Shown: in pieces, positions 25,603 through 35,465 of the stretch | How the letters are laid out: every line of letters begins with the position of its first letter | How positions within the stretch are numbered: the first letter of the stretch is position 1 | Assembly: GCA_963750935.1 (NCBI GenBank) | Contig: CAVVSR010000006.1 | Coordinates: 248,001-312,000 of the forward strand | Length of the DNA stretch: 64,000 nt | Direction: 5' to 3' | From: JACCXG01 sp963750935 | GTDB lineage: Bacteria > Acidobacteriota > Vicinamibacteria > Vicinamibacterales > 2-12-FULL-66-21 | Program-made: the position numbers and the translations under genes | Notes under the pieces: generated by a model | What the model was told of the DNA's origin: nothing | Databases searched by the model: none | What the model saw: only the letters and a program-made list of their open reading frames with translations

Positions 25603-26712
25603 TCAGCCGCGGCCCGATCGTGCGCCGTGCACGTCGATCGACACCGACTTGATCAGCGCGAACATCGGCCGTCCAGCCGTGATCTGCAGCCGCTGCACCG
25701 CGTCGCGCGTCACCTCCGCCAGCAGCCGCACGTCACCCGCCACCAGCTGGATCAGCACCTGATCGCCATGCGGCCCGATTGCGCCGACGGTCGCCGGCAG
25801 CACGTTGTGCAGGCTCAGGCCGGCGGGCCGCTCGGTCGCGAGGATGATCTCGCGCGCCGGCACGCGGATGCGCACGGCGGTGTCCACCGCCAGCTCGCCG
25901 CGAGGCACGAACAGGGTCCCCGCGGTCGAGGCGAGCTCGGCGATCCCGCGCCCCGCGTCGACGAAGCTCACCCGCGCGTCGAACACGCTCCCCGCATCCA
26001 GGCCGTAGCGATCCCACGGCAGATCGGGCCGGCTGGTGACGGACGCGATCGGCCCCGACGCGACCACCGCGCCGCGATCCAGCAGCAGCACGTGCGTCGC
26101 CAGCCGCACGACGTCCTGGAAATCGTGGGTGACCAGCACGACTGGGATGCTGAGCCGCCGGCGCAGCTCGTCGAGCTCCTGGTGCAGCGTCTGACGCAGC
26201 GCGCGGTCGACGGCGGCAAAGGGTTCGTCGAGCAGCAGCACCCGCGGATCGCGGGCGACGGCGCGCGCGAGCGCGACGCGCTGCCGCTGCCCGCCCGACA
26301 GCGCCGAGGGCAGCCGCTTCTCGAGTCCGTCGAGGTGGACGGCCGCGAGCCAGCGCGCCGCGGTCGCCTTGCGCTCGGCCCGGGGACGATCGCTGAGCGC
26401 GGCCATGACGTTGCCTTCGGCGGTGAGGTGCGGGAACAGCGCGTACTCCTGGAACACCAGCCCCACGCGCCGCTGTCGCGTCGGCACGTGACGGGACGAG
26501 GCCGTGTCGCTCCAGACGATCCCGTCGCAGACCACGTGCGCCCGCGCCGGCCGGTGCAGCCCGGCGATGCAGCGGACGAGCGTCGTCTTGCCGCTGCCGG
26601 ACGGGCCGAAGACGGCCAGCACCTCTCCCGGCTCGCAGGTCAGCCGGACCTCGAGTGGAAACGGGTCCGACTGCGCGACGTCGACGGCCAGCCCGGCGGC
26701 GTCAGGGTTCAC
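25603..26712 (-). CDS. modC: Molybdate ABC transporter ATP-binding protein
   Basis: A 369-residue ATPase with Walker A GPSGSGKTT (about residue 35), signature LSGGQRQRVALARA (about 140), Walker B VLLLDEPFAAVD and the switch His in LVTHDF. The C-terminal about 70 residues form a molybdate-binding TOBE/Mop domain (LHNVLPATVGAIGPHGDQVLIQLV), which separates ModC from sulfate or polyamine ATPases. It overlaps the end of modB by 11 bp. The system imports molybdate for the Mo-cofactor of enzymes such as the nitrate reductase encoded at 5403-10172. No ModE site was recognised. Confidence 0.92.
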   Translation of the reverse strand: MNPDAAGLAVDVAQSDPFPLEVRLTCEPGEVLAVFGPSGSGKTTLVRCIAGLHRPARAHVVCDGIVWSDTASSRHVPTRQRRVGLVFQEYALFPHLTAEGNVMAALSDRPRAERKATAARWLAAVHLDGLEKRLPSALSGGQRQRVALARAVARDPRVLLLDEPFAAVDRALRQTLHQELDELRRRLSIPVVLVTHDFQDVVRLATHVLLLDRGAVVASGPIASVTSRPDLPWDRYGLDAGSVFDARVSFVDAGRGIAELASTAGTLFVPRGELAVDTAVRIRVPAREIILATERPAGLSLHNVLPATVGAIGPHGDQVLIQLVAGDVRLLAEVTRDAVQRLQITAGRPMFALIKSVSIDVHGARSGRG

Positions 26713-27370
26713 GCCGTCCGACCTTCCGTGTGAGCACGTTGGTGACGGCCAGGGCGATCACCGCCATCACCAGCAGCGTCGCCGCCATGATCCCGGCCCC
26801 GCGATCGTCGAACGCCTGCATGCGGTCGTAGATCGCGATGCTGAGCGTGCGCGTTTCCGCCGGGATGTTGCCGCCGACCATCAGCACGACGCCGAACTCG
26901 CCGAGCGTGTGCGCGAACGTCAGGACCGCGGCGGTGACGAGGCCGGGCCAGGCCAGCGGCAGCTCGATGGCGATCAGCGCGCGCCACCAGGTCATGCCGC
27001 AGCAGGCGGCCGCTTCCCGGACGTCGCGCGGGATCCCCTCGAACGCGCGCTGGATCGGCTGCACCGCGAACGGCAGGTTGATCAGCACCGAGGCCAGCAC
27101 CAGCCCCTCGAAGCTGAACGCGAGCGAATGGCCGGTGAGTGCGCTGAACAGCCGGCCGGTGACCGATCGGGCGCCGAACGCGAGCAGCAGGTAGAAGCCG
27201 AGCACGGTCGGCGGGAGAAGCAGGGGCAGGGCCACCAGCGCTTCGACGATGCTGCGACCCGCGAAGCGGTGCACCGCGAGCGTGCGCCCCAGCGCCACGC
27301 TGACCGGCAGCAGGATCGCCAGCGTCGCCGCGCCGAGCTGCAGCGACAGGACGAAGGCGGTCCAGTCCAT
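26702..27370 (-). CDS. modB: Molybdate ABC transporter permease
   Basis: A 222-residue inner-membrane permease with five or six helices. The EAA loop that contacts the ATPase is DVREAAACCGMTWWRALIAIELPLAWPG in type (EAA...G, about residues 125-145), followed by the FAHTLGEFGVVLMVGG segment typical of ModB. ATG 27370 overlaps the modA stop by one base (TGATG), and the gene end overlaps modC, so the three genes form one transcript in the order modA-modB-modC. Confidence 0.92.
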   Translation of the reverse strand: MDWTAFVLSLQLGAATLAILLPVSVALGRTLAVHRFAGRSIVEALVALPLLLPPTVLGFYLLLAFGARSVTGRLFSALTGHSLAFSFEGLVLASVLINLPFAVQPIQRAFEGIPRDVREAAACCGMTWWRALIAIELPLAWPGLVTAAVLTFAHTLGEFGVVLMVGGNIPAETRTLSIAIYDRMQAFDDRGAGIMAATLLVMAVIALAVTNVLTRKVGRREP

Positions 27371-28181
27371 CAGTCTGGCCGGCCCGGCACCGCGAAGCCG
27401 AACCGACGCAGGATCTCGCGCGCCGCCGGCCGCTGCACGTATTCGTAGAAGCGCGTCGCGCCGTCGCGTGCCCCCTTCATCAGCACCATGCGTTGCCGCA
27501 GCGGCGGATGCAGCGACTCAGGCAGCAGCGCATACCGTGCCCTGATCGCGCAGCGGCGCCGCCAGCACCAGCGAATACGCGATGATGCCGCCGACCGCAT
27601 TCCCGGTGGCCGCGAACTGCGCCGCCTGCGAGACGTTCTCGCCCAGGACCAGCGACGGCTGCAGCGGCGCCCACAGCTTCGTCGCGCGGAGCGCGGCCTC
27701 CGCGGCCCGCCCGTACGGCGCATGCTCCGGGTTGGCGATCGCCAGGCGCGTCACGCCGCCGCGCGCCACCAGCGCGCGCAGGCCATCGAGCCGCTCGTCC
27801 ACAGTCAGCGGCGAACCGTGCGGCGCGAACAGGACGATGCGGCCGACCGCGTAGAGGACGCCGCGATCGCGCGTCAGGCCGGCGTCGGCCAGCTTGTCGA
27901 CGAACGCCTCGTCCGCCGACAGGAACAGCTCGAACGGCGCGCCGTCGAGCAGCTGCCGCGTCAGGTTGCCGGACGACCCGAACACCAGCTCGACGCGCTC
28001 GCCGGTGTCGGCGCTGAACTGCCGCGCCACTTCTTCGAGGGCGAACTTGAGATCGGACGCCGCGGCGACAACGGGCGGCTTCTGCGCGAGCGCGGGGGAT
28101 CGGCGTGGCCAGGCAGAGCAGCAGCGCGCCAGCGAACAGCGTGATGAGCCGCGCCGCGGGCGCCGCGTGAGCGATCGGCAT
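27370..28181 (-). CDS. modA: Molybdate-binding periplasmic protein (two frameshifts)
   Basis: About 270 residues when restored. It has a signal peptide (MPIAHAAPAARLITLFAGALLLCLA), then the mature start VVAAASDLKFALEEVA, FGSSGNLTRQLLDGAPFELFLSA and the C-terminal ALLPESLHPPLRQRMVLMKGA, all typical of ModA. Two one-base insertions split the frame: one in the GGGGG run at 28094-28098 and one in CCC at 27540-27542 (plus-strand view). Both runs are short homopolymers, so sequencing error is likely. On the minus strand GATAAT (plus 28190-28195) could be a -10 box close to the ATG, but no -35 was found. Confidence 0.82.
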
Positions 28182-28284
28182 GCCCGGCTATTATCCGTCG
28201 TCGGCGCCCACCGGGGCGTCGGCCGCGGCGGCAGCGAGCAGTAGACTAGTGGGCGGTCCGCGACCCCGCGGGCCGGGAGACTGC

Positions 28285-30991
28285 ATGAAACTTCGTCGTC
28301 TCGCGATTGTCCCAGGCATCTGCGTGGCGGTTGTCGCCGTGGTGCTCTCCGCCGGCCAGCAGCCGTCACCGCCGCCCGGCGCCGCCCCGTCCGCATGGGG
28401 CGACTGGGTCGAGCGCGACTTTCCATTCTTCTCATCGGTCGTCGACGGGCGTCGTCCGGGCGCCAAGACGACAGCGAACCTCACGCCGCGTGGCCTCGGT
28501 ACTCAACCTCGGCCGCGATCACTGGGTCGCGTTCGATACCGACCTCCTTCGCGTGGCGGCGATCTGGAAGGGGAAGGGGCTCACGCCGATGGCCCTCGCG
28601 CCGGGGTCCTATCACCAGCCCGATCGGAAGACTCCGGGCGGACAGTTCCCGGCGCCGGAGCCCGATGGCCGAGTCTGGGTCACGAACGGCATCTATCCCG
28701 GCTGGCAAACCGGCGCGCGGCAGCCGTCGCCGACCGATCCCCGCGAGCCGGCGCCTTCGCCCGAGGAAGTCGGACGCGGCCCGCTGCCCGAGCGTCACGG
28801 ACGGTTCAAGGCTGTACGGCTCGTACGTGACGGCGCCGTGCTCGAATACACGGTGGCGGGCGCGGCCGTGCGGGAGTGGATGACGGTGTTCGCCGCCGAT
28901 ACGCGCGGCGGAACGTCGACCATCGTCCGGCACATCGACGTCGCGCCATCGCGGGAGCAGCTCTGGCTCCTGATGGGATTCAAGACGAAGGACGCGGAGT
29001 TCTCGCTCGGCACGCGGACCGCGGTGCCCCTCGTGCTCGAGACCGTCGCGGCAGACGGCACGGCCGTGTCGCCGGAGGGTGCCGATCAACCGGGACGGAT
29101 GTGGGTCGTGCGGGTGCTGCCGCACGACGAGCCGATTCAGTTCTCGGTCGCGGTGACGACCGGCGGCGGAACGGTGCCCACGATTGCTCCGCATGCCATC
29201 CCGACCGACGTGGCGCCGCCGCGGTGGCCGCAGGAGGTCCGCACCCGCGTGACCCGGTCGGCCGCGAACGACCCCTACGTCGTCGACGACATCGCGCTGC
29301 CGGTCGAGAACCCGTGGCGACGCCAGGTGCGGCCCGGGGACGTGCAGTTCCTGAAGGACGGCACCGGCGTGCTGGTGACGCTCGACGGTGACGTCTGGCT
29401 CGCGCGCGGGATGCACGAGGCCGCGGGAACCGCGCGATGGCGCCGGTTCGCGTCCGGCCTGCACGAGCCGCTGAGCCTGGCGATTCGCGACGAGCAGATC
29501 CACGTCTTCGATCGCAACGGCATCTGGCGTCTGCGCGATACGAACGCCGACGGCGAAGCCGACGTCCACGAGCTGTTCTCGAACGCCTTCGCGCAGACCG
29601 CCGACATGCGCGAGTTCCCCAACACGATCCGCCTCGCGCCCGGCGGCGAGTTCGTCATCGCCAAGGGCAACCAGCAGGCGACGACGATCGGCAAGCACAA
29701 CGGTCACGTGATGCGCATCTCGGCCGACGGCCGGCAGGCGATGTCGCTCGGCTATGGCTTCCGGCAGCCGAACCTTGGCGTGAACGTGAAGACCGGGATG
29801 GTCACGGCCAGCGATCAGCAGGGCCACTACATCCCGACCACGCCGCTGCACATCGTCGGGGACAACCAGTTCTACGGGTTCCTGAGCGACAAGCTGCCGC
29901 GCGAACAATACCCCGCGCCGATCGCCGAGCCGCTCACCTGGATTCCCCACGCCACCAACGCGTCGGCGATGTCGCAGGTGTGGCTGTTCGGCGCGAAGAT
30001 GGGGCCGCTCACCGATGGGCTCGTGCACATCGGCTTCAACCGTCCCGAGCTGTTCCGCGTGATGCTCAACGAGCGCAGCTCGAGGCCGCAGGCGGCGATG
30101 GTCAGCGTGACGCGTGCCTTCGATTTCCCGCCGAACAACGGATCGGTCAACCCGGCGGATGGTCAGCTCTACATCACCGGCTTCCAGATTCTGGGCTGGG
30201 GGACGACGGCGACGCGGCTGGCCGGACTGGGCCGGGTGCGCTACACCGGTGCGGTGTCCACGCTTCCGCGTGAAGTCGTGCCGATGGACAAGGGCGTCCT
30301 GGTGCGCTTCGACGTGCCGCTCGATCCGGCGGCGGCCGCGAACCCGGACAACTTCTCGCTCACCAGCTGGCAGTACAAGCGCACCTACCAGTACGGCTCG
30401 CCGCAGTTCAAGGCGGACGGCACCCCGGGCATCGATCGCCTGGCCCCGAGCAGTGCCTATCTCTCGAAGGACCGGCGCAGCGTGTTCGTGGCCGTCCCGG
30501 GCATGAGGCCGGTCATGCAGATGCGGCTCGGGTGGTCGCTGACGACGGCCGACGGCCAGAAGTTCCAGGACAGCGCGTTCTTCACGCCCTTCGATCTGCC
30601 GAAGTTCGATACGCGGGCGGAGGGCTTTGGCGAGACCACCATCGACCTGTCCGCGCGCGCGGTCGCCGCCAGCGCCGCGACGCCGGTGACCGAGGCCGAG
30701 GGCAGCCGGCTGTACCAGCTGTATGGCTGCATGGCGTGCCACTCGACGGACGCGTCGGTGTCGAGGCTCGGCCCCACGTTCAAGGGCCTCTACGGATCCG
30801 AGCGCCAGTACGCGAAGGGCGTGCTGCGCACGACCGCGGACGAGGCCTACCTGCGCGAGTCGATCCTGGAACCGTCGGCCAAGGTCGTCGCCGGCTACGA
30901 GCGCGGCGAATCGGGAATGCCCAGTTTCGCCGGCGTCCTCAACGAGCAGCAGATCGAGGCGATTGTGCTGTTCATCAAGAGCGTGAAGTAG
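28285..30991 (+). CDS. DUF6797-type c-type cytochrome, secreted (frameshifted)
   Basis: About 902 residues. A signal peptide (MKLRRLAIVPGICVAVVAVVLSAG) is followed by the DUF6797 N-terminal region (WVERDFPFFSSVVDGR, ASVLNLGRDHWVAFDTDLLR), a large beta-propeller-like middle (VWLARGMHEAAG, DVHELFSNAF, DGRQAMSLGYGFRQPN), and a C-terminal cytochrome c domain with one haem motif CMACH and distal Met in ESGMPSFAG. The layout recalls soluble sugar-dehydrogenase-like propeller proteins with a haem tail, so a periplasmic oxidoreductase role is plausible. One extra base near 28488-28495 breaks the frame between NLTPR and ASVLNLG. Substrate unknown. Confidence 0.78.
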
Positions 30992-31002
30992 GCCTTGAAT
31001 GA

Positions 31003-31060
31003 ACACGTGCTGACGTGCCACGGGCTACGTGCGGACGTGCCTGCGACGTGCTACGTGCTC
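31003..31060. repeat. Family A (ACGTGCT) heptad tract, copy A5
   Basis: About six ACGTGC-core units at 7-9 bp spacing fill the gap between the cytochrome gene and the permease at 31082. Orientation is that of A1 and A6. Confidence 0.83.
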
Positions 31061-31081
31061 TGACAGGGGCTCTTTGAAGGC

Positions 31082-33619
31082 ATGAGGCATCTGTTCCAGG
31101 ATCTGCGTTACGCCGCACGCCAGCTGCTGCACGCCCGCGCCTTCACGGCGATCGCGGTGCTGACCCTTGCGCTCGGCATCGCCGGCAACACCGTGTTCTT
31201 CGCCGCCGTGAACGCGATGGTGCTGCGGCCGATCCGGGCGACCCAGACCGACGGCCTCTACCACCTTCGTTTCTTCAACCAGCGGTGGGGCAGCCACGGA
31301 CCGCTTACCGAAGCCCAGTTCCGGCGCCTGGAGGCGGATTTACCCGCCGCCATCTCGAGGATCGGTGCGGTCACAGGACTCCGCGTCCCAGTCGTTGCCG
31401 CCGTGCCCGGCCGCGCCGAACGCATCGATGCGGAAGTCGTGACGTCCGGGTATCCACAGGTGCTCAACCTGGTGCCACAGGCGGGGCGTCTCTTCGTGCC
31501 CGAGGACGACATCACCGGCGCGGAGGCCGTGGTCATCGTCAGCGATCGGCTGTGGCGGGAATGGTTCGATCGCGATCGCGGGCAGATCGGGCGCGTCACG
31601 CTGCGCGTCAACGGTGTGCCCTTTCTCGTGGTCGGCGTGGCGCCGCGCGGCTATCGCGGCATGGGCGGATCGTTCTATGGAAACGCCGATATCTGGTTGA
31701 CGACCGCCTTGGCGCCCCGCATCGCGATTGGCGCCACCGGCAAGTCGGCTCTGGGCTTCGGCTACTGGACGACCTTCGTGAGACCGCAGGCCGGGATCGG
31801 CCAGGGAGCAGTGGAAGCCGCGATCGAGAGCGTCCTGACCGCGGAGGCCGGGGACCTGCCGGCGTCGCAGGTCCTGATCCGGCTCGAGCCTGCGGGCGCC
31901 TTCATCGGCCAGGATCGAATCGCGACGACCGCGATCGTCATCGTGACGCTGTCGAGCCTGCTGCTGGTGGCGGCGTGCGCCAACCTGGCGAACATGCTGT
32001 TCGCGCGCGGCTCACAGCGCGCCGGTGAAGTCGCGGTTCGGCTGTCCCTCGGCGCCAGCCGGTTCAGTGTCTTCCGGCTGTTTCTGCTGGAGAGTGTGCT
32101 GATCGCCGCGATGGCCTCCGCGCTGGGGCTGGCCATCGCCATCGGATCCACCTCGATGCTCGGCGCGCTGCTGCCAACGCTCCGGTCGCGGTTCTTCAGC
32201 GTCCTCGTGGATCTGACGCCGGACTTCCGCGTCTTCCTGTTTGCGTTTGGCGCCGGTGCCGTGGCCGCGTTCGGCGTCGGCGCGGTGACGGCGTGGCGCG
32301 CCTCCGCCACCAGCCCGTTCCAGGCGCTCGCCGCCTCGGGTGTGGCGGTCGGCGCGACGCCGCGTCATCGCCGGCTTCGCGCCGCGCTGATCGCGCTGCA
32401 GGTGACGGCCGCCGTCGTCCTGCTGATGGGCGCCGGCCTGTTCCTTCAGGAGACCGGGAAGACGCTGAACCGCCACGTCAGCTTCGACAGCGCGCCGCTC
32501 GCGACCGCCGCGATCGACATGCGGCTGCACGGGTATCACGAGGCGCGCGGGCGCGCGCTGTTCGATCAGGTGCTGCAGAGCGTGCGCGCGCTGCCCGGCG
32601 TCGAGCAGGCGGCGCTGACCGACGGTTTCCCCGGTGGGGCTCATACCGCCACGCGGTCCGTGCTCGTCGTCACGCCGAAGGAAGTGAAGAGTGCCGAGGA
32701 CGGCGTCATCCACGAGATCGAAGGCTCGCAGCGGAAGCTCACCGCGGGATATGCGGGCGTCTCGCCCGGGTTTCTCGAGACGATTGGGCTGGGGCTGCGC
32801 CGCGGCCGCGAGATCAGCACGACCGACCAGGACAGCACGGATCCTGTCGCCGTCGTCAGCGCCAGCGTCGCACGCGTGCTGTGGCCCGGCCAGGATCCGC
32901 TCGGCAAGACGCTGATGTTCGGCGCCGACGGACGATGGCGAACCGTCGTCGGCGTCTGCGACGATCCGATCGAGACGACGGGAAAGGTCGCCGTCGGTCA
33001 AGGGGGCGCGAACGTCGCGACCGAGTCGCCGCTGGTGAGCCCGGCCAACCTCGTGCTGATCCCGTCCACGCAGTGGTACCGGCCGGAAATGCTGATCGTC
33101 GTGCGCGCGCGCAATCCCGCCGTCCTGCTGGAGCCGATGCGGACGGCGATCCGCGGCGTGGACGAGAACCTCGCGGCCTTCGACGTCGCCGTCGCGGACG
33201 ATTCGATCATGTCGTGGGCGGCGCCGCTCCATGCCGCGACGATCCTGATGACCGGCCTCGGCATCCTGGCGCTGGCGATCGCCACGCTCGGCATCTATGG
33301 CGTGATCGCGTATGTCGTGAGCCTGCGGACGCGCGAGTTCGGCATCCGCCTGGCGCTCGGCGCGAGGCCGCCGCAGGTGATCAAGCTGGTCGTGGACGAA
33401 GCGGTCCACTTGCTGCTGATCGGACTGCTTGCCGGCGTGCTCGTCACGAGCGTCGCCGAGCGCTATCTCCAGAGTCAGCGCTTCGGCTTCATGCCGAACG
33501 AGATCTCCACGTGGGCCGCCATCCTGACCCTGATCGGGCTGGTTGGCCTTGCCGCGGCGTTCGGCCCCGCGCGTCGCGCGTCGCGTGTGGATCCGAACGT
33601 GGCACTGAGGGAGTTGTGA
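31082..33619 (+). CDS. ADOP-type permease, no prefix domain
   Basis: An intact 845-residue FtsX/MacB-type permease. It starts directly with the DLRYAARQLLHARAFTAIAVLTLALGIAGN segment (helix 1), continues with a MacB-like periplasmic domain (GYRGMGGSFYGNADIW), the middle helices (ACANLANMLFARGSQRAGE), a second periplasmic domain and the last triplet ending VDPNVALREL. It is more divergent than the other copies in the window (TVFFAAVNAMVLRPI instead of the usual SVV pattern). No PadR or ATPase gene adjoins. Flanked by family A tracts A5 and A6. Substrate unknown. Confidence 0.88.
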   Translation: MRHLFQDLRYAARQLLHARAFTAIAVLTLALGIAGNTVFFAAVNAMVLRPIRATQTDGLYHLRFFNQRWGSHGPLTEAQFRRLEADLPAAISRIGAVTGLRVPVVAAVPGRAERIDAEVVTSGYPQVLNLVPQAGRLFVPEDDITGAEAVVIVSDRLWREWFDRDRGQIGRVTLRVNGVPFLVVGVAPRGYRGMGGSFYGNADIWLTTALAPRIAIGATGKSALGFGYWTTFVRPQAGIGQGAVEAAIESVLTAEAGDLPASQVLIRLEPAGAFIGQDRIATTAIVIVTLSSLLLVAACANLANMLFARGSQRAGEVAVRLSLGASRFSVFRLFLLESVLIAAMASALGLAIAIGSTSMLGALLPTLRSRFFSVLVDLTPDFRVFLFAFGAGAVAAFGVGAVTAWRASATSPFQALAASGVAVGATPRHRRLRAALIALQVTAAVVLLMGAGLFLQETGKTLNRHVSFDSAPLATAAIDMRLHGYHEARGRALFDQVLQSVRALPGVEQAALTDGFPGGAHTATRSVLVVTPKEVKSAEDGVIHEIEGSQRKLTAGYAGVSPGFLETIGLGLRRGREISTTDQDSTDPVAVVSASVARVLWPGQDPLGKTLMFGADGRWRTVVGVCDDPIETTGKVAVGQGGANVATESPLVSPANLVLIPSTQWYRPEMLIVVRARNPAVLLEPMRTAIRGVDENLAAFDVAVADDSIMSWAAPLHAATILMTGLGILALAIATLGIYGVIAYVVSLRTREFGIRLALGARPPQVIKLVVDEAVHLLLIGLLAGVLVTSVAERYLQSQRFGFMPNEISTWAAILTLIGLVGLAAAFGPARRASRVDPNVALREL

Positions 33620-33620
33620 A

Positions 33621-33712
33621 GCACGTGCTGCGTGCGACGTGCTGTGTGCCACGTGCTCCACGTGCGACGTGCTACGTGCGCACGTGCTCGACGTGCTACG
33701 TGCTACGTGCGA
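33621..33712. repeat. Family A (ACGTGCT) heptad tract, copy A6
   Basis: Ten or more units (ACGTGCT, ACGTGCG, ACGTGCTC) at 7-10 bp spacing lie between the convergent ends of the permease and the DinB-like gene. Together with A7 on the other side of the DinB gene it forms an inverted pair about 0.7 kb apart. Confidence 0.86.
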
Positions 33713-33725
33713 CCGCCCCTCGTGA

Positions 33726-34323
33726 TCACTTCCTCGGATATTTCTGATCCGCCTTGATTTCCCGGATCTGCAGGATGTGGCGCTGCTCGTGGGTCGAGAT
33801 CAGCAGGACCCACTGATAGGCGTCCGAGCGCTGACGCTCGACGTAGAGTTTCCTGAGATCGTCGGTGGTCGTCTTCGCGTATTCGTGCAGCCGGGCGTGA
33901 TGCTTCCTGTAGGTGGCGAGCGCGGTCTGGAGGTCCGGCAGTTGACCGCGCGGATTCTCCGGCGCGAGTGCGGTCTCGCGATAACTCCGGTCGATGCCGT
34001 ACCAGCAGGATCTCGGCGTCTCCGCTCGCGGGCGCTCTGTCGCGCATCGGTGTCTTCAGCGCCTTCTGCAGATCGTCCCAGTAGATCTGTCCGACCACCA
34101 CGAGGTGGTCGATGACCTGCCTGATGCTCCAGGAGCGCGGCGAAGGCTTGAAATCGAGCTGCGCCGGCGACAGTGACGACACCTCGTCCAGGAACCAGGC
34201 GGACGTCATCTCGAGATGGGCGACCAGGCGCTCGCGCTCGGTCTGCGTGATCTGCGCTGCCGCCGCCTGCGCGCAGCCAAGCAGCACGAGGGCGGCGAGC
34301 GCCAGGTTCCGTATCGTTTTCAT
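33726..34323 (-). CDS. Secreted DinB-family protein (frameshifted)
   Basis: About 198 residues when restored. The signal peptide MKTIRNLALAALVLLGCAQAAAA leads to a DinB four-helix bundle: ERERLVAHLEMTSAWFLDEV, SPRSWSIRQVIDHLVVVGQIYW and, in the next frame, YGIDRSYRETALAPENPRG and the metal helix LISTHEQRHILQIREI near the end. The join needs one base removed near 34003-34008 (EILWYGIDRS). A continuing wrong-frame reading ends within the repeat A6. The start overlaps the end of the upstream gene (ATGA). A periplasmic DinB protein is less usual than cytoplasmic ones. Confidence 0.78.
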
Positions 34324-35465
34324 GATGCGTCCTCAGCACGTGCGCACGTAGCACGTGGGGCACGTCCGCACGTCCGCACGTCGCACGTGTGCACACCGCA
34401 CGTAGCACACGTCGCACGTAGCACGTTCAGACCATGCCACGCCCCAAACCCCCAGCAGATCAGCGCGTTCATCGTCGCCATCGTGAAGTCGTCCGTGCCG
34501 CGCGGCGAGAACAGTTCGAGCAGGGTGTTCGATACGGCGAGGACGACGGCCAGGCCGAGCCAGCTGCCGGGCAGTCCGTGGCCGACGACGATGGCGACGC
34601 AGAAGACCAGCGCGCCGGCGAACCCGGACAGCGTGCCGGCGATCGACTTCCGGTTGACGTCGCCGATCCCCCACACCCGGATGGACTGCCTGCCGAAGAT
34701 CGAGCCGCCGACCTCGGCGAGCGTGTCGGTGACGATGTACGAGCCCCAGATCAGCGCGAACACGGGAGCGAACTGATCCGGGCCGAAGACCCGGGCGATC
34801 TGCGTGCCGATTGGCACCATCACGAACTTGAAGACCGTCCACAGCGTGGTGATCAGCAGGCAGTTCGCGCGCGCCAGGACGCCGTCCATGATCCGCGACT
34901 GCGGGCCGTAGAACGCGGCGGCGAGAAACCCGTTCGCGTAGTAGAAGCCGAGGAAGATCCAGCTGGTCAGGAGCGCGTCGAAGAGGTTGTCACCGAGGAA
35001 CGAGCTGGCGAACGCCGGGGAGCGCTGCGACTCCACCTGGGCGTAGAGATAGAAGACGGCCGATGTCGCCAGCGTGATGAAGCGGCCGCGGCGTCCGATC
35101 ATGTCGATGATGCGGATCCGCCGCTCGGAATGCCGCGAGACGACGTCGGCGACACTGAATGGCGTCGACATCCTCGACGAGAAGACCTGGCGCCGCTCTT
35201 CCTTCGTGAAGCCGGCCACGTACTTGAGCAGCGCCGTCTTCACGCCGTACCAGATGAAGCCCCAGATGACGTAGAAGAACATCACGCCGGCGAGGACGCG
35301 GCCGACGCCCGCCAGTCCGCCGTCGTAGCGCTGGAAGAACCGGGTCTGCCCGCCGGTCAGCGTGAGCACCAGCCAGAAGGCGGTGAGTGCGGCGTTGAAG
35401 ATGAGCGCGCCGCGGAACACCCGGTCGGCGGTGCGGCGTCGTGCGGCAAAGGCCGGCGTCTGCAC
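34320..35465 (-). CDS. Phytol/dolichol kinase-like integral membrane protein
   Basis: A 381-residue polytopic membrane protein. In its second half DTLAEVGGSIFGRQ...GDVNRKSIAGTLSGF resembles the CTP-dependent dolichol/phytol kinase and CDP-diacylglycerol synthase region (D-x-x-A-x-x-x-G-x-x-x-G ... KS-x-x-G-T). The first half, with a long loop containing SRHSERRIRIIDMIGRRGR, is unfamiliar. The reading frame runs to 34320 and overlaps the DinB start, but the last about 32 residues (Cys/Arg/Thr-rich, RATCATCGVHTCDVRTC and onward) are encoded by repeat A7. The ancestral C-terminus was probably near WHGLNV. Kinase activity is a weak inference. Confidence 0.65.
   Translation of the reverse strand: MQTPAFAARRRTADRVFRGALIFNAALTAFWLVLTLTGGQTRFFQRYDGGLAGVGRVLAGVMFFYVIWGFIWYGVKTALLKYVAGFTKEERRQVFSSRMSTPFSVADVVSRHSERRIRIIDMIGRRGRFITLATSAVFYLYAQVESQRSPAFASSFLGDNLFDALLTSWIFLGFYYANGFLAAAFYGPQSRIMDGVLARANCLLITTLWTVFKFVMVPIGTQIARVFGPDQFAPVFALIWGSYIVTDTLAEVGGSIFGRQSIRVWGIGDVNRKSIAGTLSGFAGALVFCVAIVVGHGLPGSWLGLAVVLAVSNTLLELFSPRGTDDFTMATMNALICWGFGAWHGLNVLRATCATCGVHTCDVRTCGRAPRATCARAEDAS
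34335..34427. repeat. Family A (GCACGTA) heptad tract, copy A7, within coding frame
   Basis: About eleven CACGT-core units, including TCCGCACG and TCGCACG heptads, run from just upstream of the DinB start to the end of the fold of the phytol-kinase-like gene. The minus strand is open through the tract, so it is translated as the C-terminal tail of that gene. Confidence 0.86.

Noticed and set aside
28481..31021. An 846-codon minus-strand frame opposite the DUF6797 cytochrome
   Set aside because: The plus strand has a signal peptide, DUF6797 motifs and a haem site; the minus frame has only His/Arg/Asp-rich sequence.
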